This document shows, in pieces, positions 46,962-60,000 of a DNA stretch of 64,000 nt. The notes under the pieces are model-generated. The model was given only the letters and a program-made list of their open reading frames with translations. It ran no database searches and was not told where the DNA came from. Source of the DNA: Capitella teleta (taxonomy: Eukaryota; Annelida; Polychaeta; Capitellidae). Both the position numbers and the translations under genes were made by a program. The stretch lies in NCBI GenBank assembly GCA_000328365.1, contig KB308725.1, positions 335,160-399,159 of the forward strand, in the 5' to 3' direction. The stretch's first letter is position 1. Each line of letters starts with the position of its first letter.

Positions 46962-47880
46962 ATGGCTTTCAATGGTGCGATTGGTTTCGTTGGGCTCATC
47001 TTCCTCATTGAATGTAGTCCAACAAGCAAGCAGGTTGGAACTTCTTCGTTTTTTGTTTTCTTTCACAAACGAATATGCTAGTAAGAGTTGATAATTATTA
47101 ACATTGATGATTGCTTAATGTTCCATGCTGCAGACAGTCCACAGCCTCATTGCGTTGCGCTTTCTAACCAGGATGGACCTTTCATGATATTGAAGGACAT
47201 CGAGTTCAACTCAGATGCTTCGGAATTTCACTTAAAAAATTCAACAGATTTTGTATTTACATGGGTTCCCCGAAGAAACCCTTACAGTCAAGCATACATA
47301 GGTAATTCCTGACTGAACTACTGAAGGATCATGTATTAAATATATTTATTGATTTGTAGAGCACAGGGATGACTACACAGCAAATGTAGACACCACAAAG
47401 AACGAGACGGCATACCTCCACGTGAAAACACCTGATCCAATCAAATCCGGAACGATCACATTCAACTCTGACGACACCAAAGGTTTTGTGGTGTTTTATT
47501 CGACAGCCAGTTTTACCTCGATGACCTTGACCTCTGTGCCTCATCGTTACGTCATGCTCCACGAGAACAACCATTATATAATGCCCTTGCTGCTTGCTAT
47601 TGAGAATGTCTTTCTGGAATGCCGAGTTTATGTCAGCAATGAGCACACCAGTAAGACCATCTACGGTGATGCTGCCCATGATGTTGGAGTGTGGACGAAC
47701 ATTGATGATTTCGCAAGATGCCGAGCTACCCGTGTTGAAGATAGAGATGGGCTGTCAGTGCTTGATCTGCAATGTGACATTAGTGGTCTGGGCATCGGGG
47801 AATATCGGCAATACGAAATCCTTGTCGTCTTCATGGATTTCTTTGTTAGTGTTTCCACGAAGTTACGTGGAGAATTTTGA
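46962..47880 (+). CDS. Unrecognised secreted protein
   Basis: Three exons are proposed: 46962-47033 (CAG|GTTGG donor), 47145-47301 and 47360-47880, giving 249 residues. Exons 2 and 3 join in phase 1 across a 58-base intron. The exon 1 to 2 joint is less certain; an acceptor at 47133 with a donor inside exon 1 would also keep frame. The N terminus MAFNGAIGFVGLIFLIEC is a signal peptide. The mature chain has four cysteines, one near the start and three in the C-terminal half, plus sequons at NST and NET, and looks beta-rich (TITFNSDD, FVVFYSTASF). No membrane segment, GPI signal or known domain is seen. It starts about 600 bases after the sulfotransferase stop on the same strand. Confidence 0.7.
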
Positions 47881-48922
<1,042 letters not shown>

Positions 48923-49675
48923 CTAGTGAGCTTTGGTCTCAGCTCCGTATGACTTGTATTCGGTTTTCTGGTAGCTGGCTCCGTGGGTCTTGTCGCCGTA
49001 GCCGCCATAGCCAGCGTAGCCGTTGTTGCCTCTGTAACCATTGTGTCCATACCCAGAGTTGAAGCCAGCGTTATATCCAAATGAGGCATACTGCACAGGC
49101 AAACAATAGCAATGATGTGAAATGCAAAGTATCCACGCTTACCCCATTGTTAACGGGACCATAGCCGAGATTGTAGCCGCCATATCCAGAGTTGTAGCCA
49201 TAACCTGGATTGTTGTAGCCATATCCAGTGTTAATGCCATAGTCAGCGTTGTGACCATAGCTTGCAGCTCCATTGCCATGGTAACCGGTGTTGTATCCAC
49301 CGTGGTACAGAGTGTAGCCATCATCAACCAGGTTCACATCACAGAAGTCTCTGTAGGAGTAAGAGTTGCCATAGTTGTAGTTCTTCAAGCCGGAGTTCTT
49401 GCTTCCTGGGGCACATTGCTGGATGTAGGCGTTTCCGTTGGTGCACACGACGAATGAGCTGTAGTCGTTGTAGTAGAGCCCGTCATTTCCGCATTTGCCT
49501 GATACACAAATTATAACCTTCTCGTTGTTGACCCAAGCAAGTACTCACCCGGGTAGGCTCCATGGTAGACAGCTCTGCCGGTGCTCTGGTAACTGACCTG
49601 TTTGGTCTGGACGACTTTCTTGACGTCGCTGGCAGAAGCGACTGCGGCTACGAGTAGGACACAAAGAGAAATCAT
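48923..49675 (-). CDS. Secreted chitin-binding (CBM14-like) Tyr/Gly-rich protein
   Basis: Exons on the minus strand are 49675-49549, 49498-49143 and 49090-48923; phases 1 and 0 fit and give 216 residues. The Met at 49675 is preferred because it begins a clean signal peptide (MISLCVLLVAAVASA). Residues 45-100 resemble a type 2 chitin-binding (peritrophin/CBM14) domain: C-GNDGLYYNDYSSFVV-C-TNGNAYIQQ-C, then DFCD, with fewer cysteines than the six-cysteine consensus. The remainder is a repetitive Tyr/Gly/Asn tail (GYGYNNPGYGYNSGYGGYN) ending YKSYGAETKAH. Such tails occur in structural matrices, cuticles, tubes and shells, where tyrosines are cross-linked. An extracellular structural role is inferred. 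Introns are 50-52 bases. Confidence 0.85.
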
Positions 49676-50038
49676 GATGCTTCTTTCAGTTGAGCAAGTG
49701 ATGTCCACTCACTGGTCAGTCTGCCTTATATGTCACTTGAGAACAATGGCTTGCTTCATGTTCAAAAAATTTGTTTCTGCCAAAAAGAAAAATATAACAA
49801 TAGGTGTCCCGACTGAAGCAACAATGCACAGACTCGCAATAAAACAATAAATCGAAATGTCCCAAAGATGCTGCCAATATGATGCCGGAAACTGTTCGCT
49901 GTCGATTTCGACATGCAAGCAGGAACGCCCTTTAAGAGTTCCCAGTTTGACTAAATTGAGCGCCATAATAATGCGACGTGGGACCTCAGAACGTTTCTTT
50001 GGTTTGCATTGCTGATTGCAGAAGGAAATGTCGATAAT

Positions 50039-50090
50039 AACTGGCCGAGCGGTTAGCGTGCTCGCCTCAAAAGGCCGGGCTTGCCGCTGT
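50039..50090 (+). mobile_element. tRNA-SINE head fragment
   Basis: TGGCCGAGCGGTTAGCGTG and TGCTCGCCTC match the head of the SINE at 936-1030; the B box and body are missing. It is a truncated copy of the same family. Confidence 0.65.
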
Positions 50091-50528
50091 CCAAAGATAT
50101 GTCAGTCAAAAGCCGCATTTGTCTTTTGAGATGCATCTTCTATTATTCGTTACTAGTTTAGAGGTCCTCTTTAATAACCTACTCATGAGCGATTTCTGAT
50201 AATAACTTAATGCGTACTCGAAAGTATCATTGCTATTTATATTTTGTTAAATCAATATTGAATGACCAATTCATAATTGCCCTTTCATTGACAGTGAGAG
50301 AACGGGTTTTTTTTTAAAGATATAACTAATTTTATACTGCACTAATAATCAGTTTGAATGTACATGTATACAAGCGTTATGATGCACTTGTATCACAGGA
50401 GCTTGAATGCTGAATGCGTTATGATGCATGGGTTTTTTGGGCCGTAGAGAATCTCTGAACGTTATGAATCACTCTTGAGTGCTCTATGATTCTTATTGGG
50501 ATCATTGCGATCGGACTTGTAATTTCAC

Positions 50529-50650
50529 TGGTCTCCGGCGCTACTGAAAAGAAGCACCGCACAAACCGATGAAAACTCATCCCTATTTTGGTACATCCAT
50601 TTCACTCGATTTTACATTACGTCACTCGGAATTCTCAAGATGGCTCACAA
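50529..50650 (+). repeat. Interspersed repeat family B, copy 2
   Basis: It aligns along its length with 43298-43430, with one gap of several bases after AAGAAGCACCG. The CRE of copy 1 is here TTACGTCAC. Confidence 0.85.
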
Positions 50651-51091
50651 TCTAAATCATAGCTAAAATACTCGTGAATCTAATTTACTATTCAAATAAC
50701 TCTGAGCAAACACATTGAAACGCCTTGTGGCGATCGTGCCGACCGATTCGACACTAGTCACCGCTAGTCACCGTCATAAACTTGAAGTGATGTACCCTGC
50801 TTCTCACTTCAAGGCTTCTCTTCTCTCGAATAAGCCATACTCAGAGCTGCATACTCACCATTTTGATGTCTCACTCAGTTCTGTATTTGGTCTGCTTCAA
50901 TATCAACTACAATATGTTCTATCAAAACACTCTGATAAGATTGTTCATAACATACAGTCATACTAATTATCATTATGGGAGTTTCTTCTTTAAACATATT
51001 CAACAAGTATAATTTGAGCATGAAAATGCTGCTATAAGTCACTGATATTCAGGCATTATTATTATAGTTAATTCAACTATTACTCAACACA

Positions 51092-51300
51092 ATGCATTGC
51101 CCTTAGTGTCCGGTCGATCCATAATAATAATTCATTGCGCGCTCTTTTTCGTGTAACAATCTGTGAATGTCTATATATATATGGTCGTAATATAATTTAG
51201 CATATACATGAATCTTGCTTCATGCATGATGGTTACTTTTGAAATCAAAATACATCAATGTGTAGATATATTATAGGCCAGTATTAAATACTGGCCTATA
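51092..51300 (+). repeat. Interspersed repeat family C, copy 1
   Basis: It shares AATAATTCATTG, AATCTGTGAATGTC, ATGGTCRTAA and GAAATCAAATTACATCAATG-like words in order with 51355-51570 and 59780-60000. It ends in the palindrome at 51268-51304. Confidence 0.8.
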
Positions 51301-51304
51301 ATAT
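51268..51304. other. Perfect 37-bp palindrome
   Basis: Arms ATATTATAGGCCAGTATT and their complement flank a single central A. It lies at the end of repeat copy C1; the other two copies read the left arm only approximately and lack the right arm. Confidence 0.9.
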
Positions 51305-51354
51305 TTTTTTTTTTTTTTATTTTTATTTATTTATTTATTTATTTTTTTTTTTGT

Positions 51355-51570
51355 GCCCTATAAGGCATCGATCGACCAGACGATCGGGGCAATGCATTGT
51401 ATAGTATAACAATGAATCTTTGCGCTCTTTTTTTGTGACAATCTTTGAATGTCCAAATATGGTCATAATAGAATTTAGCATATATCTTGCTGTTAGTTTT
51501 GAAATCAAATTACATCAATGTATAGATATGATAAAAGCCAGCATATATATATAAGTGACATATTTTCTTT
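51355..51570 (+). repeat. Interspersed repeat family C, copy 2
   Basis: A direct neighbour of copy 1, separated by a T-rich spacer. The words TTTGAATGTCCAAATATGG and GAAATCAAATTACATCAATG are shared with copy 3 at 59780-60000. Confidence 0.8.
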
Positions 51571-51689
51571 TCCTTTTTTATTTTTTTATTTTTATTTATT
51601 TATTATTCTTATGTAAAGATGTCATTATTATTATTGCTGAAAAAATGTATGCCAATGTGAATGGCATGAATGAAATGATTACTAGTATA

Positions 51690-51931
51690 ATATAAATTCT
51701 TTTGCGGCAGCGGATTGTGTGCCGTGCGTGCGCCAAGGCTACGTCACAGAGTATTTTGAGCCAATCAGCGCCCGCACTTCCGCGACTGCGGCGCTAACAT
51801 TCATTCCCTGCTTCCCAACCGATGGTTGTTTTGATGGTCGGTGTCAATGTTCGCTGATCGTTCCTGATCCTCGGGTCATATTTTCTGTTTACTCAGTGGA
51901 ATAATTTGATTGGATTATAAGAGAATCTTCA
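51690..51931 (+). promoter_or_regulatory. CpG-rich promoter and first exon of an unknown transcript
   Basis: A locally GC- and CpG-rich block contains a CCAAT box (GAGCCAATCAGCGCCCGC, about 51758) and a TTCCGCGACTGCGGCGC segment. It ends at a consensus donor, CTTCAG|GTGAGAAG, at 51931/51932. A 5' exon reading plus is likely. I found no coding exon that clearly belongs to it in the next 12 kb, so it may serve a non-coding RNA or a gene beyond the window. Confidence 0.4.
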
Positions 51932-53218
51932 GGTGAGAAGGTTTGCAAATTTCCATCACCAATATATTTCTACATTTCATTCATGGATCATTGGATAGCT
52001 ATGATAATCAGATGCTATGGCCAGATGACATACAATGCAAAATGCTGAATGCATTCGGATGATCAGATGTCAGATGATCATGATGATCACCATGATCATC
52101 ATGATCATCATGTATAACTCCATATCATAATGAATATATGATATAGTATATACAGATATAGCCATAATTTTGGTATAATTAGTAATTATCAATATAGAGT
52201 CTTGAAATGAGATTAGATCATGTAATAATTATCATTATGATAGTAACTTATAATAAATAACTCTAATCAGTGTAATCTGGTAATGATGGAGCTCCCCAAG
52301 CCGCAGCGTAGTGGTGTGTAGGAACTGCTCCGCTATCCTTGGCCTTGGGAGCTAGTAATCAGGTAATGATGTATATTCATTGTATCAATCATTCAATGTG
52401 AATGTTAAATGTTTAAATGTTTGTAGCCGCGTTCCAAGACTATATTGATAATTAGATCTCTACAGATTATGGCTATATGGATAATGGAGTTAGAATGTAT
52501 GTACTATGTTATTTTGTAGTATGATAGGAGCACTTGTCATTAATATGACAAGTGTACCGTATGATAGTATGTAATGCTGTAGCTGACATACTACACTGCA
52601 GGTTATAACGAGATGCCATGGGTATACAGACCTCACTAGATTTATCTGTGCTAGTTTTGATGTATGTAATGATGTTTTTGATGTCTGGTTTTTCTTTAGT
52701 TTGTATACCCTGTGTACCTAGAATTTGGTCCTGGTAGGCTGGTACACCCCTATACAGTTCACACTAATTAAAATTTTAGATTTCCAGGTTTAAGAGGTAA
52801 CTTTTTTATTTTAAGTAATACTGCCAAAAATAACAGCGTCCATGCTGTAGCTTGCAATTTCGCAAAAGGGCCACAACAACCGATTTTAGATTTACTGCTA
52901 AACTCTTTTCACATCACCGACATCCTATTTTTACTAAGAAAAATACTGACAGTCGCGAATGTCACGCAACATTTCTAAATATCCGCCACCAGTGCGTTGC
53001 TCGGCTTGAAATTTTGTGCCTTTTGTGGAATCAGGCCGGCGTGGTACAAAAAGTTGAAAACGGATTATTTTTAGAAGAGTCAACAACTATTGATGTGAGA
53101 TATGATTAGAATTGATTTTGTGTGATGTATCCATGTGGAAGTAGTAGGCTATTGTAATATTATTGCTGGTGAAAGGTGATTTTTCATAAGGATAGGCAAG
53201 CTTTATATGGCAAACCAT

Positions 53219-53254
53219 ATGCCGCATAAATTATACTGCATATTTATGCGGCAT
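53219..53254. other. Hairpin, 13-bp perfect arms
   Basis: ATGCCGCATAAAT and its complement surround a 10-base loop. Shorter than a typical microRNA precursor; a structural or regulatory RNA is only a possibility. Confidence 0.6.
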
Positions 53255-53444
53255 TTAATAGGCCTAGTATACGCCCTGCCACTTGTTCCAATTTACTGCA
53301 CTATAATATCACGGGTATAGGCTGTGTACATAAAGTATATGATATTCTTGTCAATGTCAGGCAGATAGTTGAGATAGACTTCTTTAGTTTTGTTGGACTC
53401 ATTACTCTGAGAGCATTATATGTTTGTTATTGAATCATTGTATA

Positions 53445-53636
53445 GGTACTGCAGTGCTGCCAAACTGCGTAGCAAGGCCGGGCGCTGTACTCTATGGTGG
53501 TATGCAGGATAAAGAACCCTTGGGATTTATTGATAAGAGTAGGGGGAAACCCCGGTCCCGGGCCTTCTGTTTTGGCCCCCCTATCATCCGATTGGTTTGG
53601 GTGGAGCCGTAAAACCCCATCACCTATCACGTTGTA
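53445..53636 (+). repeat. Interspersed repeat family A, long copy
   Basis: Reverse-orientation counterpart of 7268-7477; see shared words there. This copy keeps CCCCGGTCCCGGGCCTTCTG. Confidence 0.85.
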
Positions 53637-54121
53637 TAGGTAATTGGGTTTTACATGTCACTAATGTACAGCTCCAGACCTCTGTGATATTCTGTGGTCT
53701 ATGATTTTTTAGTTTATTTAAACCCTCTTTGTTGACGTCAATTATGATATTCAAATATCAATCATGATCTAAGCTTGTACTACTAACATCAATTCATCAT
53801 ATGCATGATGCATCTTGAACTCACAGTCTCATTCTCGGTTGATCCCTGTTCGACTGTGCAGATGAGTAAGTCAGATGAGATGTGGTTTGACTCTGACCAG
53901 TCATGACTGCATAATTTGTGCTGACTGATGATGTGATGGCAACAATTGAACTCAAAATTTTGCTATAAATTCTTTCGCCTTAAATTAAGTCTTATTTTAA
54001 GGTTAAAGGGTTTATAGCAGAACCTGTTAAGAAGACCGCTTGTATAAGCCAACCACCTGTATAACGCTACCAGCGAACACCCTTTTTTCTGTTTTTGGTA
54101 CCTGGAATACTGGTAAGCTTG

Positions 54122-55697
54122 ACACTGTCAAAGAAGCTTTAACAAGAAGCCCAACTCCCACTCCAATCGGTCACGAGTTCCACCTTACGCCCTCTTCTTA
54201 TAAAGCTCCAAAGTGCTTTAACGGAGTGAGCGGGTGGTGCAATCAGCATTGCAAAGATAGCAGATTGAACGTTATATTGGTTACGAAAAATGTATTAGAA
54301 AGAGCAAATGGTCATCTGGCTATGGAGCCCAATGTGCAGCGTATTCCAGATAATTTTTTACTTCTCTTGCAGACCAAAAGAGGTTAGTTTTTCATATTTT
54401 GAAAAAAGTTGAATGTTTTGTTTAACTTGTCACATTGGCCATTCGCCGTCAATTTTCATTTAGTTCTCTGTGATCGGATTTCGTAAAAGTTTGTCACCAC
54501 TCAAGTGTATCACAATTTGACTTGTTGTATTTACAAAGAATACTATTCTCACTCCCATATGTGATGTTTGGGTGCAGAACATCAGGCAAGATGACTTGCA
54601 AGGGAATTCTGCAGCAGTTAATTGGAAGCTGCACTAGAGGCTGTGCAGCAATAATTTTCAGGAGTCACAGTTTATTAATGCTCAAGCCAGATCTATGTGA
54701 AGACTCAAGAGCATATTTCAATTTCATCTGTCAACACTAGGAAAATGTTTACAGAAACAAGTGAAAGCCACCGTGCCCCATTCCTTCCAACTCTCTTCCT
54801 GATGACCTACTTCATGTCAACCAGTGTCCTCCCATATCCTCTTAGGAGAATATTCTTGTATACCGGGTATATATCTGGTTACATCATATATGGGAAGCTG
54901 GATTGAAGTTCCCCTGTGCAACATGTATTGAAACTCTTACAATATCTGCTTCGCAATCTTCAATTACATTATTAAATATTAATAAATTTTAAACTATATG
55001 ATTCTAGCTGCTACCTGACAATCCCCAGTGATTGCATAGTTACATTTCCCATTTTGTAAATATATTTAGAGATACATGTATAACTATTATACAAGATTAA
55101 ATTTCCATCGGTTATCTGTTAAGCCTTAATTAGCATTGGCACAAAATAGATTATAATTATAGTCCATCTATATGCATAGATTATTGTATTAATTGTGATC
55201 GTTGTTTCTGTCTTATGCTTTTCATGTATCACAATCTTATGATCTTTATGCTCTTTAGGTATTATCATTTTTCATTGCCTGACCTATACAATAAATGAAC
55301 GGAACTGTCATTGAATTTGGTTTCATTGTGCTAACCTCATGAGTGAACTTAGGACTTGGTTAAAGTCCAGAGCTGGGAAGCCAGTGAATGAGATTGCAAT
55401 TGACTCCGACTGATTGCATAATTTAACTGCCATTGATGCATAATTTAACTCAGGTTTCGTGAGCTGTTGTTAGACGGTCACAGTTAAGTGATTGTCTGTA
55501 CAGCGGAAAAAAAGCAAGCGTCAACGCCTTTGCGAGGTGTGGGATTCACTTGGAAACAGCTTTAGAGACCAGCTCCCCATTGTTAAAGCGCGTAGTTTGG
55601 AGCTTGCCCAACAGGGGGCGCTTGGCTTGCTGAACGGACGCTGAGCGAATAGGCCAACTCTCAGTTGGGCTTCTTGTTAAAGCTTCTTTGACAGTGT
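54122..55697. mobile_element. 1.58-kb inverted-repeat element (likely DNA transposon)
   Basis: A 35-bp sequence starting ACACTGTCAAAGAAGC at 54122-54156 recurs as a perfect complement at 55663-55697. Similarity decays further inward for about 80 bases (shared AAGCTCCAAA and GCTTTAAC), as in long terminal inverted repeats. The CACTG end is compatible with CACTA-like or hAT-like ends, but I see no clear target duplication and no recognisable transposase between the ends. It is therefore unclassified and probably non-autonomous. Confidence 0.65.
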
Positions 55698-56675
55698 TTA
55701 AGACAACCACTGCACAACCAACTACTCCCGTTGATCAAGTTTGCAGGCTTCTCTTTTGCTTAGGAAAGGCATTACCGGTAGGTAAGACAGCACATCATAT
55801 GGAAAGGGCGAGTGCATAGCTCTCAGGCTTCAACTGTGATCTTTCATTATGATCAAAGCATGCACCGACTATCCGTTCAGTTGAATAATATTTCCTTAAT
55901 AGTCTGGAATCGGTGGATGTCAAATGCAAACGAATATCTATAAATGTTTCATCGTAGATCAAACAGTGTCTTGAATTTTTGATTAGGCGATCAATGCTCC
56001 ATGATGCACTCAGCTTTGTCAATGTTTTCAAAGCTGTGAACCAACAGTCTTGTAAGAGTGCAAAAGGGTATACATGTAGTTTGTTCTGTGTAATATTGTG
56101 TGAACTTGCGTCTACATTCATTGCGACATTGCAGGTACTCTATAAATCTATCCGAAATCTTACATTGCAAAGACCTGGGGACTGCTTTTGCCTGCCATGG
56201 TCATAATGGTTGCAGTGTGGCATAATACAGGTATTTAATAGTCTTTTATTCGAGATCCGCACATTGGGATCCACAATGCCTTAGCATCAGGAGTTCACGA
56301 TTCTAATCATGCATGCGTAGTGTGATGCATGTAACACCAGACTATGAACTGGATCACTACTTAATTCATTCGTTTAAAATTTTATATTGATGTATTATTT
56401 TCACTTCTCTTTAGTGTATACCTTGTACACGCCTTTTATTGAGTCATGTTATGGCTCTCAGGAGTTGAGCTAAATGTGTTTAGGAAGCACTGATAATAAA
56501 GCCGGAAATGAATAAAACGTCAGACTGTGTTGAATAAGTCAAAAACATACTTGCAAGTCACTAGTCCCGGGTACTAGTACTCCCATGAGGAATTCCTTTA
56601 TGAGTCATGAGGCCTAAGCACACTTTTATGAAACTCGCAGTATTGCATTTTAAAAGGCAATTTTTCATGTTATAT

Positions 56676-57014
56676 TTAATTTATAAAGATGCAGTACGTC
56701 AGTACCAACTGAGAGCAGAAATGTCCAAGTTTCGAATCCTCAAGTTTGCCTACAGAATGAAAATCCCAAGATGAGATCAACGATAAGAAGAGTTCGTTAG
56801 CGCACTTGACGAGCAACCTCAAGTGAGTGTGGCCCATGTTGCCACTAGCGAGGTCTCCCTGTCCTCTGATTCCAAGATTTTCCGATGCATTTGAATTCAC
56901 ACGAATCTTTGACATGTTCATTGCCTTCTTGCTTTTATTGTGGTTATTCAGACCTCCGTTGAAGCAAGTCTGAATCAGCTCATCCAAGATGACACGTAAG
57001 GTTCCATCAACTCA
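56676..57014 (-). CDS. Candidate open segment, unrecognised
   Basis: A minus-strand frame of about 112 codons opens just after a TGA and runs to a TAA. Stretches such as GTLRVILDELIQTCFNGG and GNMGHTHLRLLVKCANELF look protein-like. There is no ATG at its start, so it would have to be a terminal exon (an AG lies near 57014). A possible internal donor, TCT|GTAGGC, would shorten it. No family was recognised; chance or an old element are alternatives. Confidence 0.25.
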
Positions 57015-59779
57015 ACACATCTAGACCACTGCGAGCAGAGAATTATAAAAACCGATTTTCTTGAGGAAATAAGACTTTTTTCAGCTCCAGGCTATGCAGC
57101 TTTGTCGATATTGCAGAAAAAGGGAAGGGAAGGAGTGGTTGGGTGACTTGGGTTTTTGTCGCTCAGAGAGCTTTCAGCTTGTACTGTGTTAGCTCTATCT
57201 TTAAACAAGAATTATAATAACAAGTGTAAATTTTTATTAATTGGTTCATTTCTAAGGCTTCTTATCTTTTGCAATAGATCTTTGCAGCAGCTACAAGAAA
57301 TAACAACTGCATAATTTAACTGCTTGCATCTCTTATCCTGAGAATGCAGCGATCCTGAACACTTTACAGTTTGATGTCGACGAAAAGGCATATTTGAACT
57401 ACGTTCACTTTGGCTATGCATGTACATGCTCTACCAAAATAATCTTCCTGATATTCATTCATTTATATATTTTTAAATTTAAACAATTCGGAATTGTGGA
57501 ATTTGTGGTTGAAGTTGACGGTTCTAAGTTCTAACCACGTTACTCCTGTGTGTGATATGTTGTTAATCTTTTGCAGCAAGGAGTCTGCCATTCGGACTAT
57601 TTTTTATCACTAACGGTTAAGAAGTACATTATAATTATTCATTCAATTCTCATTGGTTGTTCAGAATAGATAAAAATGCTTGTTGAACTGAGCTAAGGAG
57701 ATCTCTAATGGACTGTACCTTGGTCATTATTATTTTATTTTTTACATGGATATCAATGAATGCACCGTCATCTCCAGATTTAATAGTTGCTTCTAATCAA
57801 CCTTTTATCATCATTATTTTGAACACCCTCACATGAAAAATAATAAATTATATATACTTCTATAGCAACAGAATAGCATCATTGTGAATGAATTGATTAT
57901 GCTTTATTTTGGAACTGGAAGTTCAAACCTTGAGGTCACTATGTACTACGTTTTGAGCTACAATGCTGCTAATTTCATTTTCCTTGTGCTCTGAAATGAG
58001 ATACACTGTACGCGGAAATGAAGAGAGTGCAGGAACCTCGCTGCGCTCTGCACTCTTCAATAATGAGCGCTGTGTCCAAGGTTTCCTGCAATGACTGCGG
58101 GCCACATTCCTTCCTGTTCAACTGTTGCATGTTGGCTCCTGCGGGGGTTCTCTAGCGGTGATTACGTAATCTAATCATGACACCAATTGCAACATTCGGT
58201 GTCATTCTATTGTCTGTGGAAACTACTAGTAAGTTCCGGTACTGTTTACTTCTGTATTGATGTAAACACGACCTTGGATGAATTTTGGTTCCTGTTACAT
58301 AACAGGATCAATGACCGATGGTGAAGCCTGGGAGGTGAGATCATTGAGATAAATCATATACTATTTAACGATACTTATATATATAGGATCTGAGTTGCCT
58401 CTCAACGTGTGATCATGCTGAGATCTTTGTTATGGTGCTACAAATCGAGTATTAAATCACTCTTGTGTTATGGTTCCTAATGACATAATCAGTCGATATC
58501 GGAGGCCAATGCACCTTGCTCTGATTGGGCATGTTGGTGACATTATGGCTGGGATATTATGTATTTTGTCCCTCGAGGGATGGTCTACAATTAATACATA
58601 AGCCCATAGAATGCATACTAATGCTGATATCTGATTAATTCTCAGATGACATACATCTCAAGTACACAATATCGTGTATTTTCCATATCACAGCTGGATA
58701 TTAATTTCCGACATTAGACACAATATTGCTAACGAATTAATTTCGGCGAGTTTATAACATATATCAACACAACATTTACTGAAATATAATTTTCTGAATA
58801 AAACGAATCTTGGTGTCTAGAATAAATGATTACATTCTTAACGTTAGCCGTATATTCATGTTGCCTCATACTAGTAAACGGTAAACAAGAGATCAAATGG
58901 ATGCGCACTAAGTCTTGTTGTGTGCGATATTGACATCAATGTACCTCTTTTTAATAAAGAGCTGATATTTTCTGAATCAAAAGGCTTGTTTCTTTTCCAG
59001 TCATTTTGAGAATACATGTACACGAGTACAATGGACACATTTTCCATTTTAGTGACTGAGTCTTGCGTCTTTTTTACAGTAATTTCATCCCAATGTAGAC
59101 ATTTCTTCTTCCTGTGAGTTTAAATCTACGCTGCCAAAAAAACAAACCTTAGCATTCGTTGCTATTGATTCTCTCGACTTCCTTTGCGCGAATTCTTCCT
59201 TTCAAGCAATCATTCAGGAAGATAGAGAAAAAAAGAGAGGTTCTGATCCGATTCGATGCTTTTTAGCAATCATTCAGCGAGCGAGCACAGGTATTGATCA
59301 CCTGTGCTGCAAGAAAGAACCTTGTCCTCGCTTCCAGTTCTCGGGTTTTTTAATGAAGCTTACAGAATATGATATTCACCTACACTTGGCGCGTGTGAAT
59401 TTTTCCCGCTGTCTGTGACATGGTTGTCAATTGTGTCAATTACGGCGATTGCACGTGTGCGACCCTCACGGTCTCTCCTAGGTGACGCTTCCTTCTATTC
59501 ATCTGAGGTTATTCTCGGCGTCTCTTTGAAAACCAGCGTTGTGATCCGCTTTTGGGTTCTGCCCTCGGGTTGTCTCGTTTATTTTTAAAAAATTTCTATG
59601 TTGCTTTGTTAGTTAGGATATGGGGTTTTTTTTAAGAACAATTTCCTATGTCGCTCCAATTCGGTTGTTGCTGTAATTTTCAATGATAGTTGATAACATA
59701 ATTGTTTTATGTAATTATAAATTTCAATTATGTCATTCTAAGGTCAAGGTCGTTATGACTTTTTAAGGTTTTTTTTTTT

Positions 59780-60000
59780 GGCCATATAAGGCATGATACA
59801 AAGCATTGCCCTGAGTGGTCGATCAATAACAATAATTCATTGTGCACTTTTATTTGGTGAAAATCTGTGAATGTCCAAGTATGGTCATAACCTAATTTAA
59901 TATACTTCTTTCTTAATGATGGTTAGTTTTGAAATCAAATTACATCAATGTGTAGATCTAATAAAGGCAAGTATTTATATAATTGACATATTTGGTGTCA
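59780..60000 (+). repeat. Interspersed repeat family C, copy 3
   Basis: It matches copies at 51092 and 51355 in the same orientation, including the lead-in ATAAGGCATGATA and the shared word GAAATCAAATTACATCAATG. Confidence 0.8.

Larger units (their letters stand above)
49710..51700. other. Intergenic repeat-rich stretch
   Basis: No gene. It holds a SINE head fragment (50039-50090), CGTTATGAT words at 50375-50383 and 50417-50425, a CGTTATG at 50460, the second family B copy, and two family C copies. Confidence 0.5.
51932..54121. other. Intronic or intergenic stretch
   Basis: No supported gene. It includes a GATCAT-rich inverted stretch at 52065-52115, an inverted repeat CACTTGTCAT/ATGACAAGTG near 52528-52551, the hairpin at 53219-53254, the family A copy and TGACGTCA at 53733-53740. 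Confidence 0.4.

Noticed and set aside
52065-52115. GATC-rich inverted repeat as a regulatory hairpin
   Set aside because: It is a low-complexity GATCAT run that pairs in many registers.
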